A program made the translations under genes and the position numbers. 64,000 nt of DNA from Costus lasius (Eukaryota; Streptophyta; Magnoliopsida; Zingiberales; Costaceae), in assembly GCA_027563935.2 (NCBI GenBank), contig CM050450.1, forward strand, positions 25,097,439 to 25,161,438. Direction: 5' to 3'. Each line of letters begins with the position of its first letter. Within the stretch, counting starts at the first letter, position 1. The notes beneath the pieces are model-generated. The model made no database searches, was not told the DNA's origin, and saw only the letters and a list, made by a program, of their open reading frames with translations. This document shows, piece by piece, positions 11,931-23,604 of the stretch.

Positions 11931-13572
11931 GATGTAGGGTGGAGACATGAAATATGATACTAACTAAAGTCCGATTATTATTATTATTTTTTAATTTTCA
12001 AAATAAAGTGCAAAATTCAGAAAACAGCTAGAAACATAGTGTTGCAAAAATATATCATTTAAGACAAGTAACTATGCCTTGCAAGAAAATCTATAAATCC
12101 AAAATTTGTTCCAATTAACCCAAGAGCTAGTACCAAACTAGTTCTTTTGAATCCAATAAAAATCAGATGGTGAGGGGATATCAGGCATGTAAAATAATTG
12201 CAACAAGATAGCCAGTCAGATTAGAAAATAAGAGTTGTGCAGGAATGTATCATTCATCAAGATTTTCCATGCCGCCTAGGTTAATCTGTTGAAGCTTCGT
12301 TCGAAACTTCTAGTCCAATTGATAGATGAAGATGTGCGCTTCCTTGTCATGCCAAATTTCATAATTTTTATAGCATCAAATTCTTTAAGCACCTGCAAGA
12401 AGAAGCTTAATCAGATTAGATTTTAGCAAACAGAACACAACATGAGAAGAGATTTTGAAACTGGGGAAGTTGCATGAATGGACAGAGGTCGTTGGTACTC
12501 CTCCGGTGATGCACGGACGCGGAACCTGCTACAACTGGGAGTCAATGTTGTGGCAGTGGAGCTGTGGCCGGAGTTAGGGGGTGGTCGGAGGCGAACGGCG
12601 CTGAAAGGCGGAAGTTGGGCGGAATCAAGGCGAGAGCATGGGATCGACAGGAAGTTTCGATTCCGCTGATCGGAGTGGCGGATGGACGGATCCTGTCGGC
12701 TGGAGATTGCACAAGGGTAGGAACGGCGATGGCCAAAGTGTTGTGGAGATCTGGCCGGGGGATCGCTGGCGGCGAGGTTGCAAAATCTCGAGATCTGGGT
12801 GAAGTTGCAGGCGAAACAGGGGACGTGTGGCGGAAGCTGGGCGTGACGGTGATTCTTCCGATTCTGGCGATCGGAGAGGTGGATGGGCAGATCCCGGCGG
12901 CTGAAGCTTCGTCAGGGAAAGGAGGAGTGGTGGCCGAAGTCTCGTGGAGATCCGGCCGGTGGATCGTCGGCAGCGAGCTTTCGAAGTTTCGAAACTAGGT
13001 GTGGTTTACGTGTGCGGGTGTTTGCAGCGAAGTAGAGAGTTTGAGGGAGAAGAGGAGATTAGAGGGAAAGGAGAAGAAGACTTGGTGACACAAGCACCTA
13101 GAGAAGGGGGGAGGAAGACATCCGATAGAGGAAGAAAACTATTTCCATCAATTCATTCAAAATTCTACTAATTACAGGTTTCATGCGAGATACAAATAGG
13201 GATCAGTCCTAGCTTTGCCGAATGTTGTTGTTTCCATCTCTGATCAGCAGGGAGAGACGTTGACGCTTCCATTTTCAGCGATGAAGGGAGAGACGTTGAG
13301 CCTTCCTTCTTTGAAGTGATGATGATTTGCGTTGATGTGCACTTTGATGAAATCCTTACTTGGCTGGCTGCTGGCTGAGCATTATCGCAGAATTTGTTTC
13401 CTTTGCCGTGGATGCAGTCAACTTATTGAGCTGAAATGTCTTGAAGTCATTGGAGTAATTATTCCCATTATTTTGAGCTAGCTAGAAGTGACCATGCTAG
13501 CTTATTTGTGACCTCATGAGTCTTTGTCTAGGGCACCTTTAGGCTCCATTTGTATCTTCGTGGCTTGTGGTT
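11931..13572. other. 1.64-kb insert of unknown origin in the B LTR
   Basis: DNA absent from both D LTRs. The first 550 bp are AT-rich; 12,470-13,010 is GC-rich with a tandem repeat of about 201 bp; the remainder is mixed. No terminal inverted repeats or target duplication were found by eye, and the plus-strand ORFs in the GC-rich part have no recognised domain. It could be a captured gene fragment, a nested element, or a length variant of the LTR. Confidence 0.5.
12668..13000. repeat. GC-rich tandem repeat, period about 201 bp
   Basis: The segment starting GATCGGAGTGGCGGATGG at 12,668 recurs as GATCGGAGAGGTGGATGG at 12,869. Within each copy comes a GTGGAGATCTGGCCGG-like block followed by GGATCG. 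The second copy is incomplete. An earlier, weaker copy may begin near 12,550. Confidence 0.65.
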
Positions 13573-14354
13573 CCTGCCCCCATCATAAAGGGATTCAAAA
13601 TCTAAGCATAAGGAACCTATCCCTAGGGTACAAGATGCCCCCTCTCGGTGGTACACCTCGGTGTTTCCCTAGAACGAACTCCTACTCTTGCGATGGATCA
13701 TCCTAGACAAACCCTTTGCGTTCTATGGGTGGTTATGAAATCCTCGAGTGAAAGCCCAAGCACTCTCGTGTCAAGGGTTCACAAGTTTTACAAAGAAGAT
13801 CTACAGTTGTGATTCTCCTCTCGGTATGAATCGGATCGGCTAAGACTTGATTATACGCGGCCAAAGTAAAATCACGAAATAAGCAAAGCAATGTAAAATA
13901 TGCTCTAAAGAGAATCCAATCAATAACATGAAAATAAGGTTTGCAACTAAGAACCATTAATGGGCTTCAACCAAGCCCTAGAGGGAGTTTACGCTACCAG
14001 CATCATGAATTCAATCAAAATATTCTTTAGAAAACTAGGAAAACTGCAAGAAAGAGTTTCTCAGATGGATGAGTCGATAAACCAAAGCTAATCTCCAAAA
14101 ATCACCACGCTTCCTCGATCAAATCTCGCAAAATCGCCGCGGATTCAAGCTGTCACCATGAACTTCTTGCCCTCGTCCGCTCAAGCACCGATTTCTCCCC
14201 GATTAGGAAATCTTGAAGAGGGCTTTTATATTCTCTGGATTCCCCTTTTAATTAGCTTTCCAAAACATGCTCTCTTTCCAAATTTGGACATCCCTAGGGT
14301 TAGAAATTGAGAGAAAACCGAGAAGGGGTCGAATGCTTCGTCGCTCCAGTCGTG

Positions 14355-14600
14355 ATCACGGGTGAACCCCACCGGGTTCACCTAGCTATGAAGTCTTTGG
14401 TTAGCTTTGCTGAGAAAGATTCACTAGTGAACCCCACCGGGTTCACTAGGTCGTGAAGCTTACTGTGGTATTTTGCTAACTTTCTTCCAGGGAGAATCAC
14501 GGGCGAACCCTGCCGGGTTCACTAGGTGGTGAAGTCTTCTGTGAGTTTCGGCTGTCGCCAAAAAGCATCGGTGAACCCCACCAGGTTCACCTGACCGTAT
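14355..14600 (-). repeat. Palindromic array in the B LTR (U3)
   Basis: Four copies of a palindrome of form GGTGAACCCCACCGGGTTCACC, each followed by a TGAAG tail and spaced about 60-80 bp. They lie within 500 bp of the LTR 5' end when read in the element's direction, that is in U3. The same array occurs in D LTRs, and the same motif occurs in B's internal spacer (130-550). Confidence 0.85.
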
Positions 14601-14856
14601 TTCTCCATCTGAGCTCCGTTTGACTCCAAATTTAATGGGCAGCTCTGTCTTCACATGAAGAATCGTCCCATGGTCTTACAATCTTCAAACAAAGCTCCAA
14701 AATTGGGCTATTTTACTTAAAGTTTCACAAAACAGAGAATAGTGAAGATTCTAAAGCTTTTAAGTAAATGCGCTAAAATGGAGCGTGAAAATGTTAAAAT
14801 AAGCCTGAATTTAGTATGGAATAACACTAAAAATCACTATTAAAATAGAGGCATCA

Positions 14857-15762
14857 GGCTCCTCGAGTAATTTCAACCTACTCTTGTGGCCGAAATTACC
14901 AGTTCAATCTAAGGGGATTCGACGTTGTTGTTCACCTCTTAGTCCTTTCCACAACATCTAAAACATAAATATGCATGACCAATATTTATGTCGTGAGAGG
15001 CTAGAGCACGATCTTCAGTGTCAAAATAGGGAAGAAATCACGCTGGAATGGCCTTTCGTCGCCAAAATCACTGTCAAACCCTAGGTGTCACCATTTCAAC
15101 TCGTTCTCCTCAATCGCTCCACGAAATCGCTTGATTCCAGTCCCCAATTGTCGATTGCTAAGTTAGGAAGGTCTCCATGAAATTTAAGTGAATTCTGCAC
15201 TAAAAATAGCAGGAATTGATGAAAAACCGAACGGGTGTCGAACAAGCAGAACCATTCACAGCCGTGCATGGATGCACAGCCATGCCAGTGAATGGTTTGG
15301 CGATCTTTAATTTTTGGAAAACTAACTCTTCACGGCCATGTATGGTTCACGGGTGTGCCCGTAAACATCTCATCGAGTTATGAAAAAGTCGGCCGAGTCC
15401 TTCACAGCCATGCATGGATGCACGGGCATGCCTGTGAACGGCTCGACGCAGTCTAGGAAAGTAGGCTCATACACGGCCGTGCATGGATGCACGACCATGC
15501 CCGTGAAGAGCGTAGAAAACTCTGTTTGAGCTGAAATTTGACATGTACCTTTGTCTCATCATGAGGAATCATCCCATATTCTCATATCTTCTAAATCCCA
15601 CCAATTTATGGGTGAAATCCCTACATTTCAATGAAGCCAAGAAAAAGTAAAGATTCTGAATAATATAAAGTATTTAGGCAAATAAATGAGACAAAGCATG
15701 CATTTTGCTCCAAAATAATAATAGAATTAAGCCACGATACATCATATATATGCATGATATCA
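14857..15762 (-). repeat. Element E 3' LTR remnant
   Basis: Aligns with the terminal 1.1 kb of the 5' LTR from about 20,390 to 21,495 and ends GATATCA like it. Positions 15,251-15,512 hold four copies of a palindrome of form CACGGCCGTGCAT-GGATGCACGGCCATG, each closing with CCGTGAA. Confidence 0.88.
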
Positions 15763-17063
15763 AAATACATCGGACTTAAAGTTTTGTTTGTCCTCAAGCA
15801 ATTGAATTGTCTAGAACACAGTGATGAAATAAAATGAAGAATCTCAGTCAACTTTGGTAAGTCTAGCAAGGTTATAATTTAGTCACAGCAAGCCTCAAGT
15901 TATAATGCAGTGTCGAAAGCAAATTAAATCAAATATTACTAATATAATTCATTGAAGTATGCAAAGTTGACAATACCAACAACTTTTACACCACATCTCA
16001 TATAAATGATATCTTTGATCAAGCATTCACAAATCAAATGATTGTACATCAAGTCATGGGAAAATAGCATCGGTGCCACAAAGTACCTATGTGGTGCCCT
16101 TTTTTTTAGAACAATAAGCGTATGCAAAACAGTGCCAAGCCGGATGAGTGAGAACACCATGGCTTCGGTACCACTGCTGTTATTTCAAATCAGGGAGTAG
16201 TGCCAAGCATGATGGACAATGAGCTTAGGTACCACTATCCTTTTTTTATAATGCTAAGAACAGTGCCAAGTGGAAGTACTATGTACAAAAACACTTCGGT
16301 ACCACTGTTATTATTTCTCATTCCCATGACAGGATGTACAAGTAATAGTTGAGTTATGAAGCAAGATGCAAATAATCATGTCATATGTGATGCATGTCAT
16401 GGTTAAGATAAAGTCAGCAAGTACACTTCTCATGAATGGAACAATAATGAATTGAGTTAACTTAATCTTTCAACTGCACCAAACAACAAGCTATGTGTGC
16501 AAACTATAACCAATATAGACTTTAAAGCATTCAAGATTCTCATCTCAATCCATCAAGTACTCAAAGAACAAATCAATTCCAAAGGCAAAGCAAATATCAT
16601 AGATACGGGGTGGGCTAGACACCTAAGGTGTTGAAACTACTAGAAAAGTAAAGTCATGCAAAAAGGAAAATGACAATCTGACCAAAGAAAACTAACAAAA
16701 GCTGACAAAAGAAAACTAACAACTAAAATGAAACTACTAGTAACAGAGTAGCTGACCAAGTGATGGTGAAACCAATCATGTTATCCCTAACACTGACGCA
16801 GTCGCTACTAAAGCTCATGAACGGACTCCAGGACAAAAGACTGGGCACGTCCTTGGCGTTAAATCATAGAAGTGTGATGAGCTTATCACGGTCGTGCATC
16901 CATGCACAACCATGACCGTGAACATCACGCAGATACCTAAAAAATTCTAAAAAATTGTCAGCAGCTAGATACCAAATAAGAAACAATAATGTAAAAGAAA
17001 ATCTAGAATCTATGAAGAAAAAATAGCAAAAATAAATAAAAATAAAAAGAGTATCAATAAGAA
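15763..17063 (-). other. Noncoding 3' part of element E
   Basis: No ORF of note. It contains three GGTACCACT / CAGTGCCAA blocks at 16,131-16,313, related to the hairpins in A and C. It also has one copy of E's own LTR palindrome at 16,885-16,923 (CACGGTCGTGCATCCATGCA then CAACCATGACCGTGAA). ORF3 is not recognisable here. Confidence 0.7.
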
Positions 17064-17112
17064 CTTGGGTTGCCTCCCAAGAAGCGTTTTTTTAAGGTCA
17101 TTAGCTTGACCA
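17064..17112 (-). other. Post-integrase motif marking the pol deletion in E
   Basis: CTTGGGTTGCCTCCCAAGAA followed by GCG and, after a T run, TTAGCTTGACC. It is nearly identical to 40,199-40,247 in element C, where it follows the integrase end. Here it is about 250 bp from the protease end, so the RT-integrase block is missing. Confidence 0.8.
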
Positions 17113-17362
17113 ATGTCCAAATAATCACGGTGGTCTTGGTGGAGCAGAGGCAAAATAAATGGCTTGTAGCCTCCGTTTTCTTCGTCGCCTAAAAATTGTA
17201 CCTTTTAAGATGAGCATCATATATAACAATACAATTATTATTGTTCTTAAACAAGAAGATAGTTAAACTCTAAAGTTCTCTCAACGCCCTTCAATTCCTT
17301 GTCTTCAAGTGCTCCATATAGCACTCTCTTAGGGTCAACTCCCGGATCATCATCTATCAATG

Positions 17363-17839
17363 TCATATAAGCAAACACCTTCTCTTTATTTGGATCGGCC
17401 AAGTCGTCAAGCTCTCCTTTGAAACGTCCCTTCTTGATCTTGATGATCTTGCACTCTCTTCCACCACCTCAACACTGTAACAGGAACCTAAAAGAGACAA
17501 TTTCTCGTTATCAATAGAAAGGTCAAATTCTAGGATGCTTTCACCAATATTCAATGACATCTTTTTGTGTTTGACGTCTATTACAACTCCGGCTATAACG
17601 AGGAATGGCCTGCCCAATATAAGAGGAAGTCTAGAATTCTCTATCATATCTAAAACCATGAAGTCCACTGGAATGAATAATTCCCTGACTTTAATGGGCA
17701 CATCCTCCACAATTCCCACTTGATGATATGTAGAGCTGTTAGCTAGCTGAAGAACTTTAGACATTGGCTTCAGATCCCCCAGGTTTAACTTCTTGAAGAT
17801 AGAGAGTGGCATGAGACTAACGTTGGCCCCCAAGTCCAA
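17363..17839 (-). pseudogene. Element E aspartic protease
   Basis: Open for 158 codons. It begins within the active-site motif (MDLGANVSLMP), followed by LQLANSS, VPIKVRELFIPVDFMVLDM and the LPLILGRPF hydrophobic motif. The acidic Asp of the D-L-G motif is present. Upstream sequence joins gag after a TAG at 17,924-17,926. After GRPF the frame runs on to 17,363, then meets unrelated sequence instead of RT. Confidence 0.78.
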
Positions 17840-17923
17840 GAGTGCTCTTTCAAATAAGATGTTGCCAATTCTGCATGAGATGGAAAAACTACCAGGATCT
17901 TCAAGTTTAGGAGGAAGTTGATT

Positions 17924-19752
17924 CTAAATGATTGCAGTATATTCTCCTGTTAGTGCCACCATCTCATATTTCTCTATTTTTCTTTTGTTGGTCAGAATAT
18001 CCTTAAGGAACTTGGTATAAGTGGGCATCTGGGAAAGTGCCTCTGTGAAAGGAATATTGAGGCGGAGCTTCTTTAGCACTTTTAAAAACTTGCCAAACTG
18101 TCTATCCAATTTTGCTTTAGCCAACCTCTGGGGAAAGGGTATAGGTGGCTTGTAGAGAGGCGGTGGAATATATATTGGCTTTGAGTCAACCTCCTTCTAT
18201 GTCGGTATTTTCATTGAAGATTGAGTCTCTTTTCTCTGACCATCAGACTCTCTCACAGCATCATCACTAACATCCATCTTGGGGTCGGCCAATTGTTCTC
18301 CACTGCATATCATAATCGCATTGTAGTGCTTCTTTGGATTTGCTTCAGGTTGAGCTGGAAGTATGCCCACGGCTCTAGAAGAAGAACTGGCTTGCTGAGC
18401 AATCTAAATAATCTGTGTCTCCAACATTTTCAAGTGTGTGGACATGGAATCCATTTTCAGGTTCAACTGGTGAATATATTCATTCATGCTATTGTTTTGC
18501 TTCATCTGGCTCGCCAAAAAAATCATCAAACAGTGACTTAATCTTGACCTATGTGGTGGATCCGGCTGTCTTTCATTGACTAGTAGAGGTTGCATTTCGG
18601 GAGGAGGTCTGAAATTAGAAACAAAATTCGAGTTAGAAAAATTCACAGGAGGGATTTGCCCTTGGTTCGACTACTAAAAGAAATTCGGGTGATTTCTCCA
18701 TCCTGGGTTGTACGTGCTCGAATAGGGATTGTTCTGATTTTTGAAGTTCCCGATAGCATTGACTTGTTCAGATGGAGCACTCAGAATGTGGCAGTCATCA
18801 ATAGCATGTCCTGACACTCCACAGACATCACAAGTCACAGAGTTAGAAGTAGAAACATTCATAGAGTTTTTGATGAAAGTGAATCTACTTTTGCTACCAA
18901 GGAATTAATTATATTCATATCATACTTCCCTGAATTTCTCACTGGCTAGCTCCTCTCTCCAGGCCACTGCTAGTGATTGAGGGCCATGTCCTCAATTAAT
19001 TTCATAGTATCATCATAATTCTTGTTCATCAATGCCCCACCAGCAGTAGCATATTTAGAAAGTCTTGTTTGATACAGTAAACCACTATAAAAAGTATGAA
19101 TGATTACCCATTTCTGTAGACCATGGTGCGAGCACATCCTCAGTAGCTCCTTGAACCGGTCCCAAGCTTCATAGAGGGACTCTCCATCTTGCTGAGTAAA
19201 GTTTGTAATTTGATTTCTCAACTAGACTATTTTGCTAGGTGGGAAGTATTTTGATAGGAAGGCCTGTGATAGCTGATCCCACGTCATGATGGAGCCCTGC
19301 GTTAGAGATTCTAACCATGCTCTGGCTCGGTCCTTGAGAGAAAAAGGGAAAAGTCTTAGTTTAATAACATTAGGGGGAGCACCATTAATTTTTAAAGTGT
19401 CGCAGCACTCTAAGAAAATAGAGAGATGAAGGTTAGGGTCTTCTGTGGCTGCTCCACTGAATTGGTTCTGTTGCACCATTTGTGCTAGAGATGGCTTGAT
19501 CTTGAAGTTGTTAGCTTCAATAGTCAGTCGTGAGATGCTCGAGTGCACACCAGAGGTGGTGGGTGCAGCAAAGTCCTTAAAAGAACGATTCACATTTGCT
19601 TTCATGGTCAGACTATTTGTAAATTCTCCTGAAAGTTTTAGTTTCTTCAAGTTCTTGCGAATCAGACGAAAGGTTCGCTCTATCTCCGGGTCTACAGGTA
19701 CAAGTTTCCCTGTTCGAAGAGTGTTCCTAGGCATAAACAAGTACCTTGACAA
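17924..19752 (-). pseudogene. Element E gag
   Basis: Blocks 19,752-19,222 (N-terminus, [19 protein letters not shown]), 19,221-18,970 (LYEAWDRFKELLRMCSHH), 18,862-18,674 (zinc knuckle CDVCGVSGHAIDDC, intact CCHC), 18,646-18,404 and 18,124-17,924 (KFLKVLKKLRLNIPFTEAL). The blocks are separated mostly by single TAG codons at positions where relatives have CAG: 19,222-19,224, 18,404-18,406 and 17,924-17,926. The underlying frame is otherwise well kept. Confidence 0.85.
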
Positions 19753-19927
19753 AAGAGGTTAGCAGCATCAGCACCAAATAAAAATTACAACTAAAACAAA
19801 AAGGAAATTAAGAAAATAAAAATAAAAGGTAACAAAACAGAAAACTAACTAAATAAAAACAAAAAAAGAAATCTAACTAAACCTAGTCTATTAATCTTCC
19901 TAATTGTGTTAATATTGGCAAACCTAG

Positions 19928-19945
19928 TCCCCGGCAATGGCACCA
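19928..19945 (-). other. Element E primer-binding site (tRNA-Asp type)
   Basis: The minus strand reads TGGTGCCATTGCCGGGGA, two changes from the tRNA-Asp complement, six bases inside the LTR. Confidence 0.85.
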
Positions 19946-19951
19946 AAAACT

Positions 19952-21495
19952 TGATAGGTGTGTACTGCAAGTGCACGGTCTATCGCGTAATATGAAAGTA
20001 TCGATCTCATAGGGACTAGGGGTTAAGTACTAACTAATCAGTCAATTAATACCTAGGTGATCAAACAATAGAGGAAATTACTAAAATCCTAATGCACAAA
20101 AGCAAATCAAAGCAAGTAAGTAAATCAAGCAATGAAAAGCAAACAGAGAGCAAACGAGGTTTAAAGATTTTGAAAGAAGATCGGGGTTTTAGGTTTCACC
20201 ACACTGAAGTATGAAAGAGAGTTAATGTAAACATTTAAAATTGTTTAACCTAAGTTCTTAAGATAATTCTTCCTAAGGTACAGATTTGTTCTCTCTCAGG
20301 CCACGGTCCGGTATCTAACTTAACTCAAGTCTTCTACTCTCATGGCTTACTGGGTTAAGCAGATCCAATGGGTTCTATGAAGAATTATTGGCTCCTCAAG
20401 TAATTTCAACATACTCTCGTGGCCAAAATTACCAGTTCAATCTAAGGGGATCCGACGTTGTGGTTCACCTTTCAGTCCTTCCCACAACGTCTAAAACATA
20501 AATATGCATAGCCAGTACACAAATATGGATTAGAAATTTTAAGAAATGAATAAGAATAAAGATAAATCTAAGCAATGTCCAGATCAAGCATTAACAGTCA
20601 ACATTCTTACAGCGGGCTATGCCCAAACCCCGAAAAGAAGTTTACACTACAATATGCATCATGAAATACATCAAAATCTCTCAAACAAATTGAATCAAAC
20701 TAGGGAAAAGACTAGATCTATGTTGTGAGAGGCTAGAGCACGATCTTTAGCATCAAAACAGGGAAGAAATCACGCTAGAATGGCCTTTCGTCACCAAAAT
20801 CGCCGTCAAACCCTAGGTGTCACTATTTTGCCTCGTTCTCCTCAACCGCTCAACGAAATTGCCTAATTCCAATCACCAATTATCGATTGCTAAGTTAGGA
20901 AGGTCTCCATGAAATTTCAGTGGATTTTGCTCCAAAATAGCAAGAAATTGATGAAAAACTAAACGGGTGTCAAACAGTTGGAACCATTCACGGCCGTGCA
21001 TGCATGCACGGCCATGCCTGTGAACAATTCGGCGATCTTTAATTTCTGGAAAACTAACTCTTCACGGCCATGTATGAGTTCACGGGTGTGCCTGTGAACA
21101 TCTCATCGAGTTCTGAAAAAGTCAGCCGAGTCCTTCACGGCCGTGCATGGATGCACGAGCATGCCTATGAACAGCTCAGCACAATCTGGGAAAGCAGGCT
21201 CATACACGGCCGTGCATAGATGCACGGCCATCCCCGTGAAGAGCGTAGAAGACTCCGTTTGAGCTGAAATTTGACATGTAGCTTCGTCTCATCATGAGGA
21301 ATCGTCCCATATCTTCAGATCTTCTAAATTCCACCAATTTTAAAGCGAAATCCCTTCATTTTAATGAAACTAAGAAAAAGTGAAGATTCTAAATAATACA
21401 AAGTATTTAGGCAAATAAATGAGACAAAACATGCATTTTGCTCTAAAATAATAATAGAATTAAGCCACTATATATCATATATATGCATGATATCA
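19952..21495 (-). repeat. Element E 5' LTR
   Basis: Begins TGATAGGTGT and ends GATATCA; 1,544 bp. The portion from about 20,390 onward matches the remnant at 14,857-15,762. The four-copy palindrome array is at 20,984-21,242. The flank after 21,495 is ACCCA; the partner target-site copy is outside the window. Confidence 0.9.
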
Positions 21496-22400
21496 ACCCA
21501 CCTCTGTCGGTTCCACTTCCAGCACCATCGCCGACGTCCAGCTCCTGCGCCTGCCTCTACCGATTCCCATCGCCCGCCATTGTCCAGATCCACGCTCAAG
21601 AGCCTCCAGTGCCGACACTACTTCTACCGATGACCAGCAACCTCTCTGCCGTCCAGATCCATCTCCTGTGCCAGCCTCTGCCGTCCAAATCCATCGCCGA
21701 CCATCCAGCTCTTGCGCCCTCCTCTGCTGGTTCCACCTCTACCACCATTGTCAACATCCAGCTCCCACGCTCGCCTCTATCAGTTTCATATGTAGCTCCA
21801 ACTCATTTGCAGCTCCAGCTCCATCTCTGCCAGTTCCCATCACCCGCCGTTGTCCAGATCCACACTCAAGAGCCTCCAGCGTCACCATGCCGTCCGCCGA
21901 CAACTAGCTTCATCGCTCGCCTCTCTACCGTCCAAATCCAATGCCAGTGACCTCTTTGTCGTCCAGATCCAGCTCCTGCGCCCGCCTCTACTGTACAAAT
22001 CCAACGCTTCGCTCCGCCTCTCCCGTCCCAATCCGGTCGGGAGGTGATCGAGAGCAGAATAGAGAAGAGGATGGAGGTGGCTCTGCTTCTCTCCGCCGAC
22101 CTCACCATCTGTGCTCCGCGCCTCGCCCGCTCGAGTAGCACCTCAAGGCCAAAGCTCCTTCCGCCGCCCCCAAGGAGTCCACCAAGAACGTGTAGCCGGT
22201 GGAACTCATGTAAGATGGTAGTAATAGCAAGGATTTGTGGATGGTGGCCGAAGTTATGGCTTCCGCCATGGGTAGCGCCAGCTCGGTGGTGGTTGAGGAG
22301 CACCGGGGTGTTGAGCGCATCGCAGGCAATGACAGTCACCTTGGATCGAACGATGCACCACTGCTTCATCCCCATACTCCGGCTGCCACCTGCAAATTGT
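21496..22400. repeat. GC-rich repetitive region of unknown origin
   Basis: A 21,496-21,960 stretch is made of imperfect repeats of CTGCCGTCCAGATCC-like units, including a longer duplication with a period of about 270 bp (TTCCCATC-GCCCGCC blocks at 21,564 and 21,834). All frames give Pro/Ser/Cys-rich translations without a domain. From 22,050 to 22,400 the sequence is also GC-rich with overlapping ORFs on both strands, none of which resembles a known protein. It is treated as repeat or decayed transposon DNA, not a gene. Confidence 0.45.
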
Positions 22401-23604
22401 TTGGAGACTGGAATTAATTACTAAAGAAAATAAATCAGCAACAAATTTTCAATTGTGTGTTTTGATTTAAATGTAATGATATGGAGAAGCAATCAATTAT
22501 CATTTTTTAACCATTATATAAATAATTATCATACATTTTCATATATTTTTTAATAATTAAGATACTGGTTTAGCTCATGATCAATAGGACAACTTAATTA
22601 AGATATTAATTTCATAAAAATAACTTAATTAAGATATTAATTTCATAAAAACTACTAAAGTGCATGCCATCTATTGATAGGAAAACTTAAGATGAACTAG
22701 TTTCAATTTTCCATTTGTTTATATTCGGATGTAGCAAAAATAAGGTTTAAAGTATTTATTTGCATTAAGCTCATTATAATGGATAAAATTATTATATAGT
22801 CTATTGCATAATATGCAATCAATTATTAGACTAATATAGGTGACATAGATTCTATGGAGATAGATATGCTTCGTAATTAGATTGTTTTGAGTATCATGGC
22901 ATCAGATGTGTAGTGTAGTATGTGATTTTATTGTTTAAATGTTGTATTTAATATGATATTAGACTTAAATATTATTTTGTATGTGAGAAGTACTATTTGT
23001 ATTGTATGTGATAATTGTTGTTAAAATATTTAATTATGTTAAAAATTTCTGCTTAATTAAATAGCATAACTTTTTTATTCTGCTGACCAGCACTTATAGT
23101 TTCCCAAACAGCTTCTGCTTCTCTCAGCCAGCTACCTTTTAACTAGCAATTCTCCAATCAGCAAAAGCTAGAAGCAGAATCAGCCCAAAACTAGCCTTTG
23201 GTCTCCGCCCCTCGCCCGATGATCGAGTGATACCTAGCTTGAGCTCGTTGTTCGAAGGCGTCGGCTCACTGAAGTCATAGGAGGGAAAATGGCACCAAAT
23301 CGCTCTACTACGCTGGCTCCACATGATTACATGCATGCTGTTGGTGACACAGGTGGCTGCCAGAGGCGTCACCGTCTATTGAACCAACGCCTTGCACATT
23401 GTTTACGTTCGGCCGAGTTTGACGCTTCTCTATTTGTCGCGTTATCCCCTTGTTTGCGGGGAGACTGCACCTAGCAGTTTGCGTCGCCTGCACTCGCTCG
23501 TCAGGGCTCGACATCCGTTGCTCCTGCCCATGCGGCATCGCCATCTTGCAGATGCTGATATCACTCACTGCAGATGAACCATGCAGCGTTGCTCCGTTGG
23601 ACGG
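22401..23604. other. Intergenic DNA, AT-rich then mixed
   Basis: 22,401-23,085 is AT-rich with a nearly exact 31-bp tandem duplication at 22,591-22,652. At about 23,100-23,185 a CAGCTTCTGCTTCT block faces AGAAGCAGAAT in inverted orientation, reminiscent of a MITE end, but no full element could be delimited. 23,191-23,604 is mixed composition with no supported gene. Confidence 0.4.

Larger units (their letters stand above)
9542..14856 (-). mobile_element. Element B, 5' part (interrupted by A)
   Basis: The right-hand part of an Athila-like element whose remainder is 1-565 plus DNA beyond the left edge. From right to left it has a 5' LTR (11,682-14,856), a tRNA-Asp primer site, gag (11,540-10,341), then a direct jump to the integrase C-terminus (10,241-9,770) and the post-integrase motif near 9,730. 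Protease, RT and RNase H are deleted. B sits in the 3' LTR of E: E's LTR sequence resumes exactly at 14,857 with GGCTC, the same bases found at the uninterrupted site in E's other LTR (around 20,390). Confidence 0.83.
11682..14856 (-). repeat. Element B 5' LTR with internal insertion
   Basis: Begins TGACAGGACC and ends GAGGCATCA. Its two ends align with the 1.5-kb LTRs of element D: 11,682 to about 11,930 with the D start, and about 13,573 to 14,856 with the rest. About 1.64 kb in between has no counterpart in D. The partner LTR of B is outside the window, so whether the extra DNA is original or inserted cannot be decided here. Confidence 0.8.
14857..21495 (-). mobile_element. Element E: gag-protease-only Athila-like retrotransposon
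   Basis: Right part of an element whose 3' LTR was split by B; the rest of that LTR is beyond the left edge. It has 3' LTR remnant (14,857-15,762), a noncoding 3' part, a post-integrase motif (17,064-17,112), protease (17,363-17,839), gag (17,924-19,752), a tRNA-Asp primer site and a 5' LTR (19,952-21,495). RT, RNase H, integrase and ORF3 are absent. It is older than B and therefore older than A. Confidence 0.87.

Noticed and set aside
12478..13171. Overlapping plus ORFs in the GC-rich part of the B LTR
   Set aside because: They lie in a tandem repeat within an LTR insert and show no domain.
21483..21950. 155-codon plus ORF, Pro/Ser/Cys-rich
   Set aside because: It starts inside the E LTR, follows an imperfect repeat, and all frames are similarly open; no domain.
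21866..22375. 169-codon minus ORF, possible captured gene
   Set aside because: GC-rich region open on both strands; no recognised motif in any frame.
23085..23190. Possible MITE with CAGCTTCTGCTTCT inverted ends
   Set aside because: Only a partial inverted match; no second boundary or target duplication was found.
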